From assembly GCA_964581565.1 (NCBI GenBank), contig CAZOOZ010000001.1, forward strand, positions 186,001 to 250,000: DNA of 64,000 nt, in the 5' to 3' direction. Under the pieces are notes generated by a model. The model was not told where the DNA came from and did no database searches. It saw nothing but the letters and a program-made list of their open reading frames with translations. The position numbers were made by a program, and so were the translations under genes. Every line of letters starts with the position of its first letter. The first letter of the stretch is position 1. Of the stretch, positions 16,660 to 25,671 are shown piece by piece. Source of the stretch: UBA1433 sp964581565. GTDB taxonomy: Bacteria > Bacillota > Clostridia > Eubacteriales > UBA1433.

Positions 16660-18516
16660 ATGGAAGAAAAAATATTTAAAAAACAGATTAAAGAGGACAT
16701 TTATTTAATCCAACAAAATTATATGATTAATAATGTTTTATTAGAAAAAGAAGAATATGCTTTTAATTATTGGATTTTAACAAAATTATTTAATATTGAT
16801 GAGGAATGTGCTGATGATAATATTACAGAATATAAAGATGATGGGGTAGACTGTTTCGTATTTTTTGAAGAATCCAAAGAGTTGTATATTATTCAAAATA
16901 AATATTATGATAATACAAAAGTCAACCGAAATTACATAATTAAAGATTTTTTATATAGACCGCTAAATACTTTGGTTGAAAACAGCTATAATCGATCACA
17001 ATTTCTTCAAGAAATTTTTAATAAATATAAAAGTGATACAGAATTTAAAATATATTTACATTTATATATTACAAATAATTTAAAAGATAGCCTTTTATTA
17101 GAGAATTTTCAAGCATTTCAATATACTCATAGTAGCATAAATTGCTATATTGAAGCTAAAATATTTTATTTGTCTGATATTAAACAACAATATTTTGAAG
17201 AAAGGAAGAAAGATAGTAAGCAGTTTCAATGTAATTTTTTAACAGTAAATGATGGCACAGTTTTAAACATTGACAAAGAAAGTTATAAATTGCCAAATTT
17301 AACAGATGCAAAATATATTTTAACGCCAGTAAAACTTATATACGAAATAGTAAAAGATGCAAATGCAAAAGATTATTTATTATTTGAAGAAAATATTAGA
17401 GAATATTTAGGAAATAAAGGAGTGAATGCTAAAATTGCAAAAACTTTAGAAAGCGATACTGATAGAGATAATTTTTTTTATTATAATAATGGTATTACCG
17501 TAATATGTGATAGTGTTAAAAAGCAAGGCAGTAATCATGAAACATATAAAAGGCTGTTCAGGGTAAATAATCCTCAAATTGTTAATGGCTGCCAAACTGT
17601 GAATACAATATATGAAGTTTTAAAGAAATATCCAGTAGATGAATTAGGCGAAAAATTTAAGAATACATTTGTAATGGTTAAATTATTGGTTTTGAATAAA
17701 GATGAAGAACTTAATAAAATTTTATATCAAGATATTGTAAAATATAATAACAGTCAGAATTCAATTACTGAAAAAAATTTTGCAGCAAATAAAAAAGTAT
17801 TTATGAATTTACAAAAAGAGTTTAAAAAAAGAGGATTATTTTTAGCTGTAAAGCAAAGTGATAGTTACAATCTAAAATTAAAACAAAAAATTGATCATAA
17901 ATTACTTAATAAATATGAAGAAAAATTTGATTTAGAATTTAAAAATATAAATGATACAATTGTTCCTTTAGAAAAATTATTACAAGTATTACTTGCATTT
18001 TCTATGGATGGTTATCAAGCATTTACAAAAAAAAGTCAAATTTTAAAATTTGATACTTCTATATATAATCATCTTATAAATTATATTAAAGATGGACCTT
18101 TAACAATAGATGATATTATAAAAGTCTATTTGTTATTCTTAAAAGCTGAAACCGAAAAGAAGGGTAGTGATGATAAAAGAACTCCGATTCCATATTATTT
18201 AATAGGATTTATTGGGCTTGAATTTAAAAATTTATCATATAACGATATTAAAGTAAAATTAAATTATTTATTCTTGGATAAAGAAATATTCAATATTGTT
18301 TATAAATATTATAAATCCGTAACGAAGAGATATAAATTGAATTATAAAGATTCAAAAGATATAGAATATAATCAAATGATTAAATCAGCTATTGATTTAA
18401 ATATTTTATATAAAACTTTATCTAATGAATTAGAAATGATTGAAGATTCTAATGAAAAGAAAATAATTAATAATTTTAGAAATTTTAAGTTTGAAATTAG
18501 CGAACAAAATGCATAA
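16660..18516 (+). CDS. AIPR-family (abortive infection phage resistance) protein with PD-(D/E)xK-like N-terminus
   Basis: 618 residues. The AIPR domain is recognised by FFYYNNGITVICD (about residues 272-284) and NPQIVNGCQTVNTI (about 305-318), the two most conserved blocks of the family. The N-terminal part has DDGVD (Asp64) then ELYIIQNKYY (Gln79, Lys81), matching the D...QxK core of Mrr-like restriction nucleases often fused to AIPR domains. Family members are linked to abortive infection; nuclease action here is inferred. The gene is strikingly AT-rich compared with both neighbours and stands alone, a sign of horizontal transfer. GAGGTTG lies before the ATG. Confidence 0.85.
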   Translation: MEEKIFKKQIKEDIYLIQQNYMINNVLLEKEEYAFNYWILTKLFNIDEECADDNITEYKDDGVDCFVFFEESKELYIIQNKYYDNTKVNRNYIIKDFLYRPLNTLVENSYNRSQFLQEIFNKYKSDTEFKIYLHLYITNNLKDSLLLENFQAFQYTHSSINCYIEAKIFYLSDIKQQYFEERKKDSKQFQCNFLTVNDGTVLNIDKESYKLPNLTDAKYILTPVKLIYEIVKDANAKDYLLFEENIREYLGNKGVNAKIAKTLESDTDRDNFFYYNNGITVICDSVKKQGSNHETYKRLFRVNNPQIVNGCQTVNTIYEVLKKYPVDELGEKFKNTFVMVKLLVLNKDEELNKILYQDIVKYNNSQNSITEKNFAANKKVFMNLQKEFKKRGLFLAVKQSDSYNLKLKQKIDHKLLNKYEEKFDLEFKNINDTIVPLEKLLQVLLAFSMDGYQAFTKKSQILKFDTSIYNHLINYIKDGPLTIDDIIKVYLLFLKAETEKKGSDDKRTPIPYYLIGFIGLEFKNLSYNDIKVKLNYLFLDKEIFNIVYKYYKSVTKRYKLNYKDSKDIEYNQMIKSAIDLNILYKTLSNELEMIEDSNEKKIINNFRNFKFEISEQNA

Positions 18517-18533
18517 ATTATTTGGCAAACAAA

Positions 18534-18647
18534 ATGTATGATAAAGAAGACTTGCTGGGAGCAATATCAGATGTTCAAAAAGCCGAAAAAATGAAGAATA
18601 TCCTTAATCATCCCATAATAAAAACATGTAGCAGTGCACTATTATGA
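18534..18647 (+). pseudogene. short ORF, possible gene remnant at the edge of the AIPR islet
   Basis: A 37-codon frame (begins MYDKEDLLGAISDVQKAEKM) sits 18 bases after the AIPR stop with no clear ribosome binding site. It reads like an ordinary soluble protein cut short, so it may be a remnant left by insertion of the islet. The remaining bases to 18728 show nothing else. Confidence 0.25.
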
Positions 18648-18728
18648 CAAAGAAATGCGGAAGTATATTGGAACCAAAGAAATTGCTTAAAAAATTATAT
18701 AGTATCTAAATATTAATAATATAAAACC

Positions 18729-19652
18729 TCATCCCATTGCAAGCAGCAGCCCGATAACAGGCAAACCGAAAAGCATGAACAGCGTTGAGATGGTGACGAT
18801 CACGGCGCCCTCTTTATCATCCTTGCCACTCTCTTTGGCAAAAGCGGGAAGGAGCGCGGCAACGGGCATGGCAAACATGATCACGCCGGGCGCGATATAG
18901 ATGAAGTTATCGGTAAAGAGCCGCAGTACAAAATACATGGCGGCGGGGAAAAGAAGTACTCTATATAAGGATACAAAGAGTACGTTTTTATTTTTGAGGA
19001 TCGATTTAAAGTCGACCTCGCAAAGGCATAGTCCCACAAACAGCATAGAGAGCGGAAGCGTCATGGCGCCTATGAGGGAAGCCGTTTTTAGCAGAGGATA
19101 GGGCAGTGTTAGTCTCAAGAAATACATCGCAAGGGCAATAATAAAGACGATCGTCATCAAAGGAAATATTTCTTTTAAGGTGATGCGTGATTTTTGACCG
19201 CGCAGCATATACATACCGAGCGGGAAAAAGGTGGCATAGTAGACGATGTTGAAGATAATGGCATAAATGACCGCGGATTTTCCGAGGATCATCGCAAGAA
19301 TGGGAAATCCCAAAAAGCCCACATTTGTGTAAAGCATACTGAAACTGTAGACGCCTTTTTGCTCTTGGTTTATTTTCATTAATTTCGGGATTACCATCGC
19401 AAGGATATACCCCACAATGTACGTGCCAAGTGAGATGGAAAGGGTGATAAGCACATCTTTTGAGCTGAGCCTGTCGGTCGTTGACATGATCGCATCCACA
19501 AGCATGCAGGGCAGCGCGATATTGATCAGCATTTTTGAAAGAACGGGTTTGTGCTCCTGTTTTAAAACGCCTGTTTTGCCTGCAATGAATCCTATAAGCG
19601 CCATGAAAAATAATATCAGAACCTGATTGATAACGACCGAAAACTCTATCAT
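18729..19652 (-). CDS. AEC family (auxin efflux carrier/malonate permease-like) transporter
   Basis: Integral membrane protein of 307 residues with the AEC fold: two blocks of about five helices each, first block residues 5-160, second 165-305. Family hallmarks are LPCMLVDAI-like sequence in the first block (here IALPCMLVDAIM), YTNVGFLGFPI and the second-block ALPLSMLFVGL-type crossing helix (LTLPLSMLFVGLCL). GAAGGAG precedes the ATG. Members move malate, malonate or other organic anions; substrate here unknown. It lies alone on the minus strand between the AIPR islet and queH. Confidence 0.88.
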   Translation of the reverse strand: MIEFSVVINQVLILFFMALIGFIAGKTGVLKQEHKPVLSKMLINIALPCMLVDAIMSTTDRLSSKDVLITLSISLGTYIVGYILAMVIPKLMKINQEQKGVYSFSMLYTNVGFLGFPILAMILGKSAVIYAIIFNIVYYATFFPLGMYMLRGQKSRITLKEIFPLMTIVFIIALAMYFLRLTLPYPLLKTASLIGAMTLPLSMLFVGLCLCEVDFKSILKNKNVLFVSLYRVLLFPAAMYFVLRLFTDNFIYIAPGVIMFAMPVAALLPAFAKESGKDDKEGAVIVTISTLFMLFGLPVIGLLLAMG

Positions 19653-19737
19653 ATAAAGACTCCTTCACAAGGGATAGTAAGGGTTAATTTTATAGGGATT
19701 GTCTTATCTCATTTTATTGATATAGCTTAAAATAAAT

Positions 19738-20349
19738 TTAATCGGCAAACAATGAATAGCGGCAGCCGCAATAATGCTGACGATAGAGCCCGTATTCATC
19801 TGAAAGCTCGATAGAGCGTTTGTAGCCATCTTTTTTCTTAAAATCCGAATACAGATAGTCTACACCGTACTTAGCCGAAAGAAGTGCGCCGATTTCGTTG
19901 AGCTTCTGCGCGTTTTTATAGGGGCTTACCGATAAGGTGGTGGAAAAATAGTCAAAGCCTTTCAACTTTGCAAGTTCCGCAGTTTTTCGCAGTCTGAATT
20001 CATAGCAGAGGAAACAGCGCTTTCCGCCTTCGCTATCTTCTTCGCGTCCGCGGGAAATTTTTTCATAAGCCTTTGCTTCATAGGGGCCTTCAATGATTTG
20101 AACTGGCTTTGCGGCCGGGAAGATTGAGAGAAAACGCTTTTGTTCCCGTGATCTTATTGTGTACTCTTCGACCGGCTCGATATTGGGGTTATAATAAAAA
20201 ACCGTGATATCAAAATAATCCGACAGGCATTCCAGGACGGAGCTGCTGCACGGCGCACAGCAACTGTGCAGCAAAAGCGTGGGTGTTTTATTGTTTTTAA
20301 GATTCTGCTGTATTATTTCTTCCATCTTTTTCTGGTAATTTATATTCAT
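19738..20349 (-). CDS. queH: epoxyqueuosine reductase QueH
   Basis: Cytoplasmic enzyme reducing epoxyqueuosine to queuosine in tRNA, the non-orthologous replacement of QueG. Seen: HSCCAPCS (Cys30, Cys31, Cys34), YNPNIEPVEEYTIR, and the downstream CFLCYEFRLRKTAELA with the second cysteine pair; these Cys ligate an iron-sulfur cluster and an adjacent metal in the family. SVSPYKNAQKLNEIG is also typical. ATG 20349 chosen because AGAGG sits at suitable distance; a GTG at 20358 would touch that site. Length 203 is normal. Confidence 0.92.
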   Translation of the reverse strand: MNINYQKKMEEIIQQNLKNNKTPTLLLHSCCAPCSSSVLECLSDYFDITVFYYNPNIEPVEEYTIRSREQKRFLSIFPAAKPVQIIEGPYEAKAYEKISRGREEDSEGGKRCFLCYEFRLRKTAELAKLKGFDYFSTTLSVSPYKNAQKLNEIGALLSAKYGVDYLYSDFKKKDGYKRSIELSDEYGLYRQHYCGCRYSLFAD

Positions 20350-20493
20350 ACCGTACACCTCTTGAGATTTATTACTTTGATATAAATATCATAAGAGCCT
20401 TCACGTTAAAAATATCAATGCCAATCTGTGAAGATGGTTTTTATTGTATAAGATAAAAGATAAAAAACCAACCCTTATTCTGTTGACGTATTA

Positions 20494-21018
20494 TTATTTT
20501 TCTTTCTGTCTGCTGCTTGGAAGTGTTAATTTATCAAGCGTATTCGTTTTTTTGAGCGCCGAGAGCAGCAGAAAACCAAGAATCGCTCCCGTGGCGGAGG
20601 AGGGAATGAAGAAGGATATGTAAAAAAACGGTGACGTATCGGCAGGCAGCCCGTAGAACAGCTTCATAAAAGGAATAGAGACCATGGCGCCGATAATGCC
20701 TGTCCCGATTATTTCTCCTATGACCGCCCAGTAAAGTTTTTTAAATTTGCGGTATAGCAGCCCCGCCAGCAGCGCGCCGAAAATAGCTCCCGTAACAGCG
20801 ATGATGGGGCGGCCGTTGAAAAGCATACGCATGCATCCCGTCAGCGTTGCGCATGCCAGTGCTCCGCCCGGACCAAGCAGCACCGCAGAGACAACATTGA
20901 TAAAATGTTGCATAGGCGCCATGTTCGGAATAAAAATAAATGTGCTCAGCACATAGCTCAGTGAAGATAAAAAGGCAACCATAACTAATTTTTTTGTTCT
21001 CAGATTTTTCATGATCAT
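20494..21018 (-). CDS. thiW: ThiW, predicted substrate-binding membrane subunit for the thiamine thiazole moiety
   Basis: Integral membrane protein of 174 residues, about five helices, resembling ThiW (ECF-type S component predicted to take up hydroxyethylthiazole). Family marks: FIFIPNMAPMQHFINVVSA and LLGPGGALACATLTGCMRM near residues 28-68, and NGRPIIAVTGAIFGAL. Expression is controlled by the TPP riboswitch and terminator directly upstream, which confirms a thiamine-related role. Start: first Met at 21018 or the second at 21012, both after AAGGAGAA. No energising ECF module is in this window. Confidence 0.9.
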   Translation of the reverse strand: MIMKNLRTKKLVMVAFLSSLSYVLSTFIFIPNMAPMQHFINVVSAVLLGPGGALACATLTGCMRMLFNGRPIIAVTGAIFGALLAGLLYRKFKKLYWAVIGEIIGTGIIGAMVSIPFMKLFYGLPADTSPFFYISFFIPSSATGAILGFLLLSALKKTNTLDKLTLPSSRQKEK

Positions 21019-21030
21019 TCTCCTTATGAT

Positions 21031-21064
21031 AAAAAAATCACTTCGCAGGATATCCTACGAAGTG
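21031..21064 (-). terminator. TPP-riboswitch expression platform terminator
   Basis: On the minus strand CACTTCGTAGGA and TCCTGCGAAGTG pair (one G-U), followed by seven T, between the aptamer and thiW. Consistent with premature termination when TPP is bound. Confidence 0.85.
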
Positions 21065-21082
21065 TTCTATGCTGTGATTATT

Positions 21083-21166
21083 TTCCTACGTTGGCATTAT
21101 CCAAATCAGGTTAACAGGATAAAAGCGGCGATACGCTTACTCTCAGCCCGCTTGCGCGAACTCTCC
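21083..21166 (-). ncRNA. TPP (THI element) riboswitch
   Basis: Read on the minus strand the element has GGGCTGAGAG, then ACCTGATTTGGATAATGCC and AACGTAGGAAA, the conserved thi-box core for pyrimidine and pyrophosphate recognition. The P3-type arm (AGCGTATCGCCGCT) is present. It precedes the terminator and thiW. Confidence 0.95.
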
Positions 21167-21351
21167 AATCGATATTTAATTTTCAATTTTACATTATATG
21201 CATCTGCTTTTATTTTGTCAATCAATAATTAACTCAAAACAGTATTTTGGTCAATACCGCAAATAAACAGGCAGGTAGGTGCTGTGTTTCTTTGTTGCAT
21301 GATATATAATAACAAGCATATAAGAGAATAAAAAAACCAAGGGGGAGGGAA

Positions 21352-21972
21352 ATGAGAAAAATAAGTCTTGTTTTAAGTATATGCCTACTCGTGCTTTGCA
21401 TATTTGTATCTTGCGGAAGCAAAAATATCACATTTACGGCTACCATAGAGGCTGTGTCAGAAAACAGTCTGCTGGTTACGGCTCAAGATGAAAATCTGAG
21501 CTTCGATCGGGCCGCTGTTTTTTATGATGAAGAATTAAAAATGGATTTTACGCCAAAAGAAGGGCAAAGTATAGAAATTACAATACTTCCTGAAATAAGA
21601 GAAAGCTATCCTGTGCAGGTGACCGCGGTGAAAATCATCTTAAAAGAAGATGCCCGGCAGAGCAGTTACAGCAAAATTACTCCGCAAGAAGCCAAAGAGA
21701 TGATGAATACGCAAGATGTCACCATCCTTGACGTGCGGACAAAAGAAGAATACAATGAAAAGCATATAGAAAACGCTCTTTTAATTTCTGATTATGAATT
21801 GGAAGAGAAAGCAAATGAAATGCTGCCCAATAAAGAAGCCATTATCTTGGTGTATTGCAGAAGCGGAAACCGAAGCGCAATATCTTCAAAGCTGCTTATA
21901 AGCATGGGATATACTCATGTCTATGATTTCGGTGGCATTATTGACTGGCCATATGAAGCGGTGAGCGAATAA
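21352..21972 (+). CDS. rhodanese-domain lipoprotein
   Basis: Secreted, membrane-anchored protein of 206 residues. The signal peptide ends in a lipobox ending FVSC (Cys22). A small beta-rich region (residues 27-100) precedes a rhodanese domain (about 108-205): TILDVRTKEEYNEKHIENALLI, active-site loop CRSGNRS with the catalytic cysteine, and YDFGGIIDWPYEAV. Single-domain rhodaneses carry persulfide sulfur; an extracytoplasmic one may handle sulfane sulfur or redox chemistry outside the membrane. GGGGGAGGG lies before the ATG. Stands alone. Confidence 0.85.
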   Translation: MRKISLVLSICLLVLCIFVSCGSKNITFTATIEAVSENSLLVTAQDENLSFDRAAVFYDEELKMDFTPKEGQSIEITILPEIRESYPVQVTAVKIILKEDARQSSYSKITPQEAKEMMNTQDVTILDVRTKEEYNEKHIENALLISDYELEEKANEMLPNKEAIILVYCRSGNRSAISSKLLISMGYTHVYDFGGIIDWPYEAVSE

Positions 21973-22087
21973 TTTTGGGAAGCGCGTATTCATAAAAAAA
22001 GTATACAGAAAACCATCTTGCATTTTGCGTCTGTTGATTTATGTAACAAGTATTTACGCAACGGCAAGTGATTATAAGGAGAGCTTT

Positions 22088-22630
22088 ATGGAAAAAAAAG
22101 ATTTAGTCTGGTATGTCAGCTATGGTTCTAATATGCTGTACGAAAGGTTTATGTGTTACATTAACGGCGGGAAATTTGAAAATGAAGGAAGAAATCATAA
22201 ACAATGTAAAGACACGACTCCTCCGATAGATAAGATGAATTATGAGTTGCCTTATAATATGTATTATGCAAATAAATCTAAATCATGGGATAACAAAGGT
22301 GTTTCATTTTTGAATATTTCAACTGATGACGGAAAAGCCTACGGTGTGGCATATTTGATAACAAAAAAACAATTTGATCACATCTTTGAGGAGGAAAACG
22401 GTGGTGTGAAACCGAGCCCTACTTCAACTTGGTACAACAAACGGCATGAATTGGGATCGATTGACGGCATTACAGTCATGACGATCACAAACAGAAACAT
22501 TATCAAAAAAAATAACGCAAGCAAAAAATATTTAAATGTTTTATTTAAAGGGCTTCAACAAAATTATCCATCCCTCAGCGATGAAGAAATTAATATCTAT
22601 TTATCGACAAGAAACGATAATGATCTGTAA
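22088..22630 (+). CDS. gamma-glutamylcyclotransferase-like (GGCT/AIG2 fold) protein
   Basis: 180 residues from ATG 22088, chosen over an upstream in-frame start because AAGGAGAG lies directly before it. The YVSYGSNM opening is the GGCT substrate-loop motif (YGSN), and GKAYGVAYLITKKQFDHIFEEENGG has the pattern of the second half of this fold. Length exceeds classical bacterial GGCT domains. It may act on gamma-glutamyl amines or peptides or may be a non-enzymatic relative; the catalytic Glu cannot be placed with certainty, although EE at the segment end is a candidate. Confidence 0.65.
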   Translation: MEKKDLVWYVSYGSNMLYERFMCYINGGKFENEGRNHKQCKDTTPPIDKMNYELPYNMYYANKSKSWDNKGVSFLNISTDDGKAYGVAYLITKKQFDHIFEEENGGVKPSPTSTWYNKRHELGSIDGITVMTITNRNIIKKNNASKKYLNVLFKGLQQNYPSLSDEEINIYLSTRNDNDL

Positions 22631-22721
22631 CAGCAATCAGAGATTTTAATAAGCATTCATTTACATAAAAGTATTTCTCGGACTCTTTTGGATAAAATAA
22701 TAAAAATATAGATGAGAGGAG

Positions 22722-23189
22722 TTGAGAGAAATTCTTTTAAAATATTTTTTTCCGCCTACAACAAAACGTGTGGCATGTAATACACAGCCCGATATCAATG
22801 ATAAGATAAGGCAGCATACGCTGCAAAATCTGGATAAATATAAGGGCAGTATTGAGGAAGTCATCAGTGAAAAGATAGAGAATTTAAATGCCGAGTGGGA
22901 TACGGAGCGGGTGCTGGAAGCTGATGCGGCGCTGATGATCATGATCACTGCGTTTTTAGGGTTTCGTCACAACAGAGGGTGGCTTCTTTTTACAACGGCG
23001 ATCAGTCTTTCTCTGTTGTCGCATGCATTGCAGGGCTGGTGCCCGTCGATTCCGTTGATTCGCAAAATGGGCATTCGAACAAGTGAAGAAATTTATAACG
23101 AAAAGACCGTATTAAAAATGATCAGGGGCGATTTTGATAAGGAAAACGACAGTGTATCGGAAATGCTGACGGCCGCTGAAAAACACTGA
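22722..23189 (+). CDS. DUF2892/YgaP-type membrane-domain protein
   Basis: 155 residues with a polar N-terminal 70, then two close hydrophobic helices (about residues 70-110) ending in GWCPSIPLIRKMGIRTSEEIYNE. FLGFRHNRGW, two helices and a GxCP motif are the DUF2892 signature, which in YgaP follows a rhodanese domain; a rhodanese lipoprotein lies just upstream. Start uncertain: TTG 22722 has GAGAGGAG almost touching it, and a GTG further in is possible. Function unknown; membrane localisation is well supported. Confidence 0.65.
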   Translation: MREILLKYFFPPTTKRVACNTQPDINDKIRQHTLQNLDKYKGSIEEVISEKIENLNAEWDTERVLEADAALMIMITAFLGFRHNRGWLLFTTAISLSLLSHALQGWCPSIPLIRKMGIRTSEEIYNEKTVLKMIRGDFDKENDSVSEMLTAAEKH

Positions 23190-23316
23190 AAACAGGAAGC
23201 AAAACAGTTCTATGTCATTCATTGTGTTCATAGTATAAAACAAACGGATAACATATGGATTCGATACATTTTTCGAAAGATGTGTTATCAATTATTTTAT
23301 GCCGGAGGTATGATGA

Positions 23317-24126
23317 ATGTATTATATAGAAGTTGAGCGTGGAGTAAAGATTCTTGTAAATGATTTGAATCCGGCAGGGAAAAGAGCTATATTTTTTATC
23401 CATGGCTGGCCGGTCAATCATAAAATGTTTGAATATCAGTTCAATATTCTGCCGGAGTGGGATTACCGCTGTATATCTATTGATTTGAGGGGATTCGGCG
23501 ATTCCGACAAACCGTGGGCGGGATATTCTTATGACCGATTGGCGGATGATGTTTATAGTGTTATCAGGTCGCTGAATGTGAAAGAATTAATACTTGTCGG
23601 CTTTTCCATGGGAGGGCCAATCGCTATACGTTATATGGCGAGATATATGGGTTATAAGGTAACAAAATTGGCATTGCTGTCTGCCGCAGCACCTTCTTTT
23701 ACAAAGCGTCCCGGTCATCCGTACGGTTTGCCTGTTGAAAATGTTGACGCATTGATTGCGCAGACTTACAAAGACCGGCCCGAAATGATCAGCATGTTTG
23801 GAAAAATGTTTTTTGCAAGCCAGATCACTGAAAGTTTTTCTGCTTGGTTTAATTCTCTTGCCTGGACGGCCTCGGGCAATGCCACCATCAAAACCGCCAA
23901 GTCGCTGCGAGATGAAGACACAGCAGCCGATCTGGCGAAGATAAAAGTCCCGACCGGAATATTTTATGGTTTGCTTGACCAAATTTGTCCGTATGAGCTG
24001 GCGCTTGAGCTGCACAACGGCATAGAAAATTCAAAATTATTTCCTTTTAATCAAAGCGGGCATGCAGTTTTTTATGATCAGTTGGAGCTTTTTAACAAAG
24101 AATTTATAAATTTCCTAAATGAATAA
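23317..24126 (+). CDS. alpha/beta hydrolase
   Basis: Cytoplasmic alpha/beta-hydrolase, 269 residues, no signal peptide. Oxyanion-hole region FFIHGWPVNHKMF, cap start RGFGDSDKPW, nucleophile elbow GFSMGG (Ser98), acid Asp221 (GLLDQICP) and His249 (SGHAVFYD) form the expected triad. The HGWP and RGxGxSD pattern is that of non-heme haloperoxidase/esterase-like members; actual substrate unknown. GCCGGAGG lies before the ATG. A strong terminator follows. Confidence 0.85.
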   Translation: MYYIEVERGVKILVNDLNPAGKRAIFFIHGWPVNHKMFEYQFNILPEWDYRCISIDLRGFGDSDKPWAGYSYDRLADDVYSVIRSLNVKELILVGFSMGGPIAIRYMARYMGYKVTKLALLSAAAPSFTKRPGHPYGLPVENVDALIAQTYKDRPEMISMFGKMFFASQITESFSAWFNSLAWTASGNATIKTAKSLRDEDTAADLAKIKVPTGIFYGLLDQICPYELALELHNGIENSKLFPFNQSGHAVFYDQLELFNKEFINFLNE

Positions 24127-24150
24127 TACTCGCAAATTATTCGAAAATTG

Positions 24151-24178
24151 AAAACCGCTGCATTTTTCAGCGGTTTTT
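24151..24178 (+). terminator. Rho-independent terminator after the alpha/beta hydrolase
   Basis: AAACCGCTG / CAGCGGTTT stem with a CATTTTT loop, ending in a T run. Confidence 0.85.
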
Positions 24179-24223
24179 ATTGTAATGTTATTTTCGCCTC
24201 TCGGAAAAACTCTCAAAATTATA

Positions 24224-24265
24224 TTGACAATTATCTATATTATATATATACTAATATATAGATAA
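24224..24265 (+). promoter_or_regulatory. arsR-operon promoter with overlapping ArsR operator
   Basis: TTGACA (24224-24229), 17-base spacer, TATACT (24247-24252). A perfect 10-base inverted repeat, TTATCTATAT (24231-24240) and ATATAGATAA (24256-24265), covers the promoter; a further palindrome GATAATTATC lies at 24280-24289. The arrangement fits autorepression by the ArsR protein encoded next. Confidence 0.75.
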
Positions 24266-24313
24266 ATTTCTATGTCATAGATAATTATCAATATATAGAC
24301 AAGGAAGCACACA

Positions 24314-24628
24314 ATGAATAAAAAAGAATTTACCCAACTATTTAAAGCGCTTTCCGATGAAACGCGGCTTGAAATCATTGAAATGCTGAAAAACGGGGAG
24401 AGATGCGCTTGTGAGATATTGCAAAATTTTCAAATTACACAGCCTACTTTATCATATCATATGAGATTGCTTTGTGAGAGTAAACTGGTACTGGGCAGAA
24501 GAGACGGTGCATGGATGCGGTATTCATTAAATAAAAAAACATTTAAAAATTTAAAAAATTGGATAAAAACAATGAGCATAGAAAATAGTTCTGCTGAAAA
24601 TATGGCTTGTGATTGCTTAAAGAAGTAA
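24314..24628 (+). CDS. arsR: ArsR-family transcriptional repressor
   Basis: Winged-helix metalloregulator of 104 residues. Helix-turn-helix around ILQNFQITQPTLSYHMRLL. The metal site is suggested by C31-A-C33 in ERCACEIL, the position of the arsenite-binding CxC of E. coli ArsR, plus an extra C-terminal CDC. It heads an operon with a permease, thioredoxin-like protein, DUF2703 protein and arsenate reductase, and its promoter carries an inverted repeat. Arsenic (or antimony) is therefore the likely inducer. Confidence 0.9.
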   Translation: MNKKEFTQLFKALSDETRLEIIEMLKNGERCACEILQNFQITQPTLSYHMRLLCESKLVLGRRDGAWMRYSLNKKTFKNLKNWIKTMSIENSSAENMACDCLKK

Positions 24629-24640
24629 GAGGGAGATAAT

Positions 24641-25645
24641 ATGACAGTATTTGAGTGGCTCAATGCTCAGTTATTAAAAATGGAATGGCTGAGCAGTTTA
24701 ACAAAATCCTTGGTGGAAAATGTATTCGGGCTTGATACCGGCGAAAGACTTGGCGGCAGCATACATTTTTTTATTTATGACGTAATAAAAATTTTTATAC
24801 TACTATGTCTTCTGATATTGATCATATCTTATGTACAAAGCTTTTTCCCTCCTGAACGTACAAAGAAAATGCTTGGTCGGGTAGGAGGTTTCTGGGCAAA
24901 TATTTTAGGGGCACTACTTGGCACCGTGACTCCGTTTTGCTCTTGTTCGTCGATTCCTCTTTTTATAGGATTCACAAATGCAGGGCTGCCGATTGGGGTT
25001 ACTTTTTCGTTTTTGATTTCTTCTCCTTTGGTAGACTTGGCATCCGTGATTCTGCTCGCCAGCATTTTTAACTGGCAGATCGCAATTGCTTATGTTATTG
25101 TGGGGCTTATTTTAGCGGTTATCGGCGGAACGGTTATAGGTAAAGCAAAATTGGAAAAATATGTGGAGCCGTTTGTATTCAGCAACAAATTACTCGAGAT
25201 GCAGCAGGAAGAATTGAGTAAAAAAGACAGACTGGTCTATGCAAAAGATCAGGTACTTCAAATCATAAAAAAAGTATGGCTCTATATTCTAATCGGAGTG
25301 GGTATCGGCGCTCTCATTCATAACTGGATCCCGCAAAGCATTATCTCTGCCGTACTGGGGCAGGATAAATGGTATTCGGTCATCATCGCGACTTTTGTCG
25401 GTGTGCCTATGTATGCGGATATATTCGGTACTCTGCCTATCGCGGAAGCTCTGGTGTTAAAAGGTGTGGGGCTTGGTACGGCGCTTTCTTTCATGATGGC
25501 AGTCACGGCGCTCTCGCTTCCGTCTATGATCATGCTGAAAAAAGTTGTAAAAACGAGATTACTTGGTATTTTTATCGCTATCGTAACGATTGGAATACTC
25601 ATTATCGGTTATGCATTTAATACATTTGGATACTTGTTGATGTAA
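24641..25645 (+). CDS. UPF0718/ArsP-type permease
   Basis: Integral membrane protein of 334 residues, about eight to ten helices. The block TPFCSCSSIPLFIGFTNAG plus FLISSPLVD is the signature of the UPF0718 permease family (YraQ and the organoarsenical exporter ArsP), with conserved cysteines able to contact As or thiols. A second block with GVPMYADIFGTLPIAEAL matches the family repeat. It follows arsR by 12 bases. Likely exports trivalent arsenicals; whether inorganic or methylated cannot be said. Confidence 0.85.
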   Translation: MTVFEWLNAQLLKMEWLSSLTKSLVENVFGLDTGERLGGSIHFFIYDVIKIFILLCLLILIISYVQSFFPPERTKKMLGRVGGFWANILGALLGTVTPFCSCSSIPLFIGFTNAGLPIGVTFSFLISSPLVDLASVILLASIFNWQIAIAYVIVGLILAVIGGTVIGKAKLEKYVEPFVFSNKLLEMQQEELSKKDRLVYAKDQVLQIIKKVWLYILIGVGIGALIHNWIPQSIISAVLGQDKWYSVIIATFVGVPMYADIFGTLPIAEALVLKGVGLGTALSFMMAVTALSLPSMIMLKKVVKTRLLGIFIAIVTIGILIIGYAFNTFGYLLM

Positions 25646-25671
25646 ATAAACTATAAAAAGGAGAAAATAAA

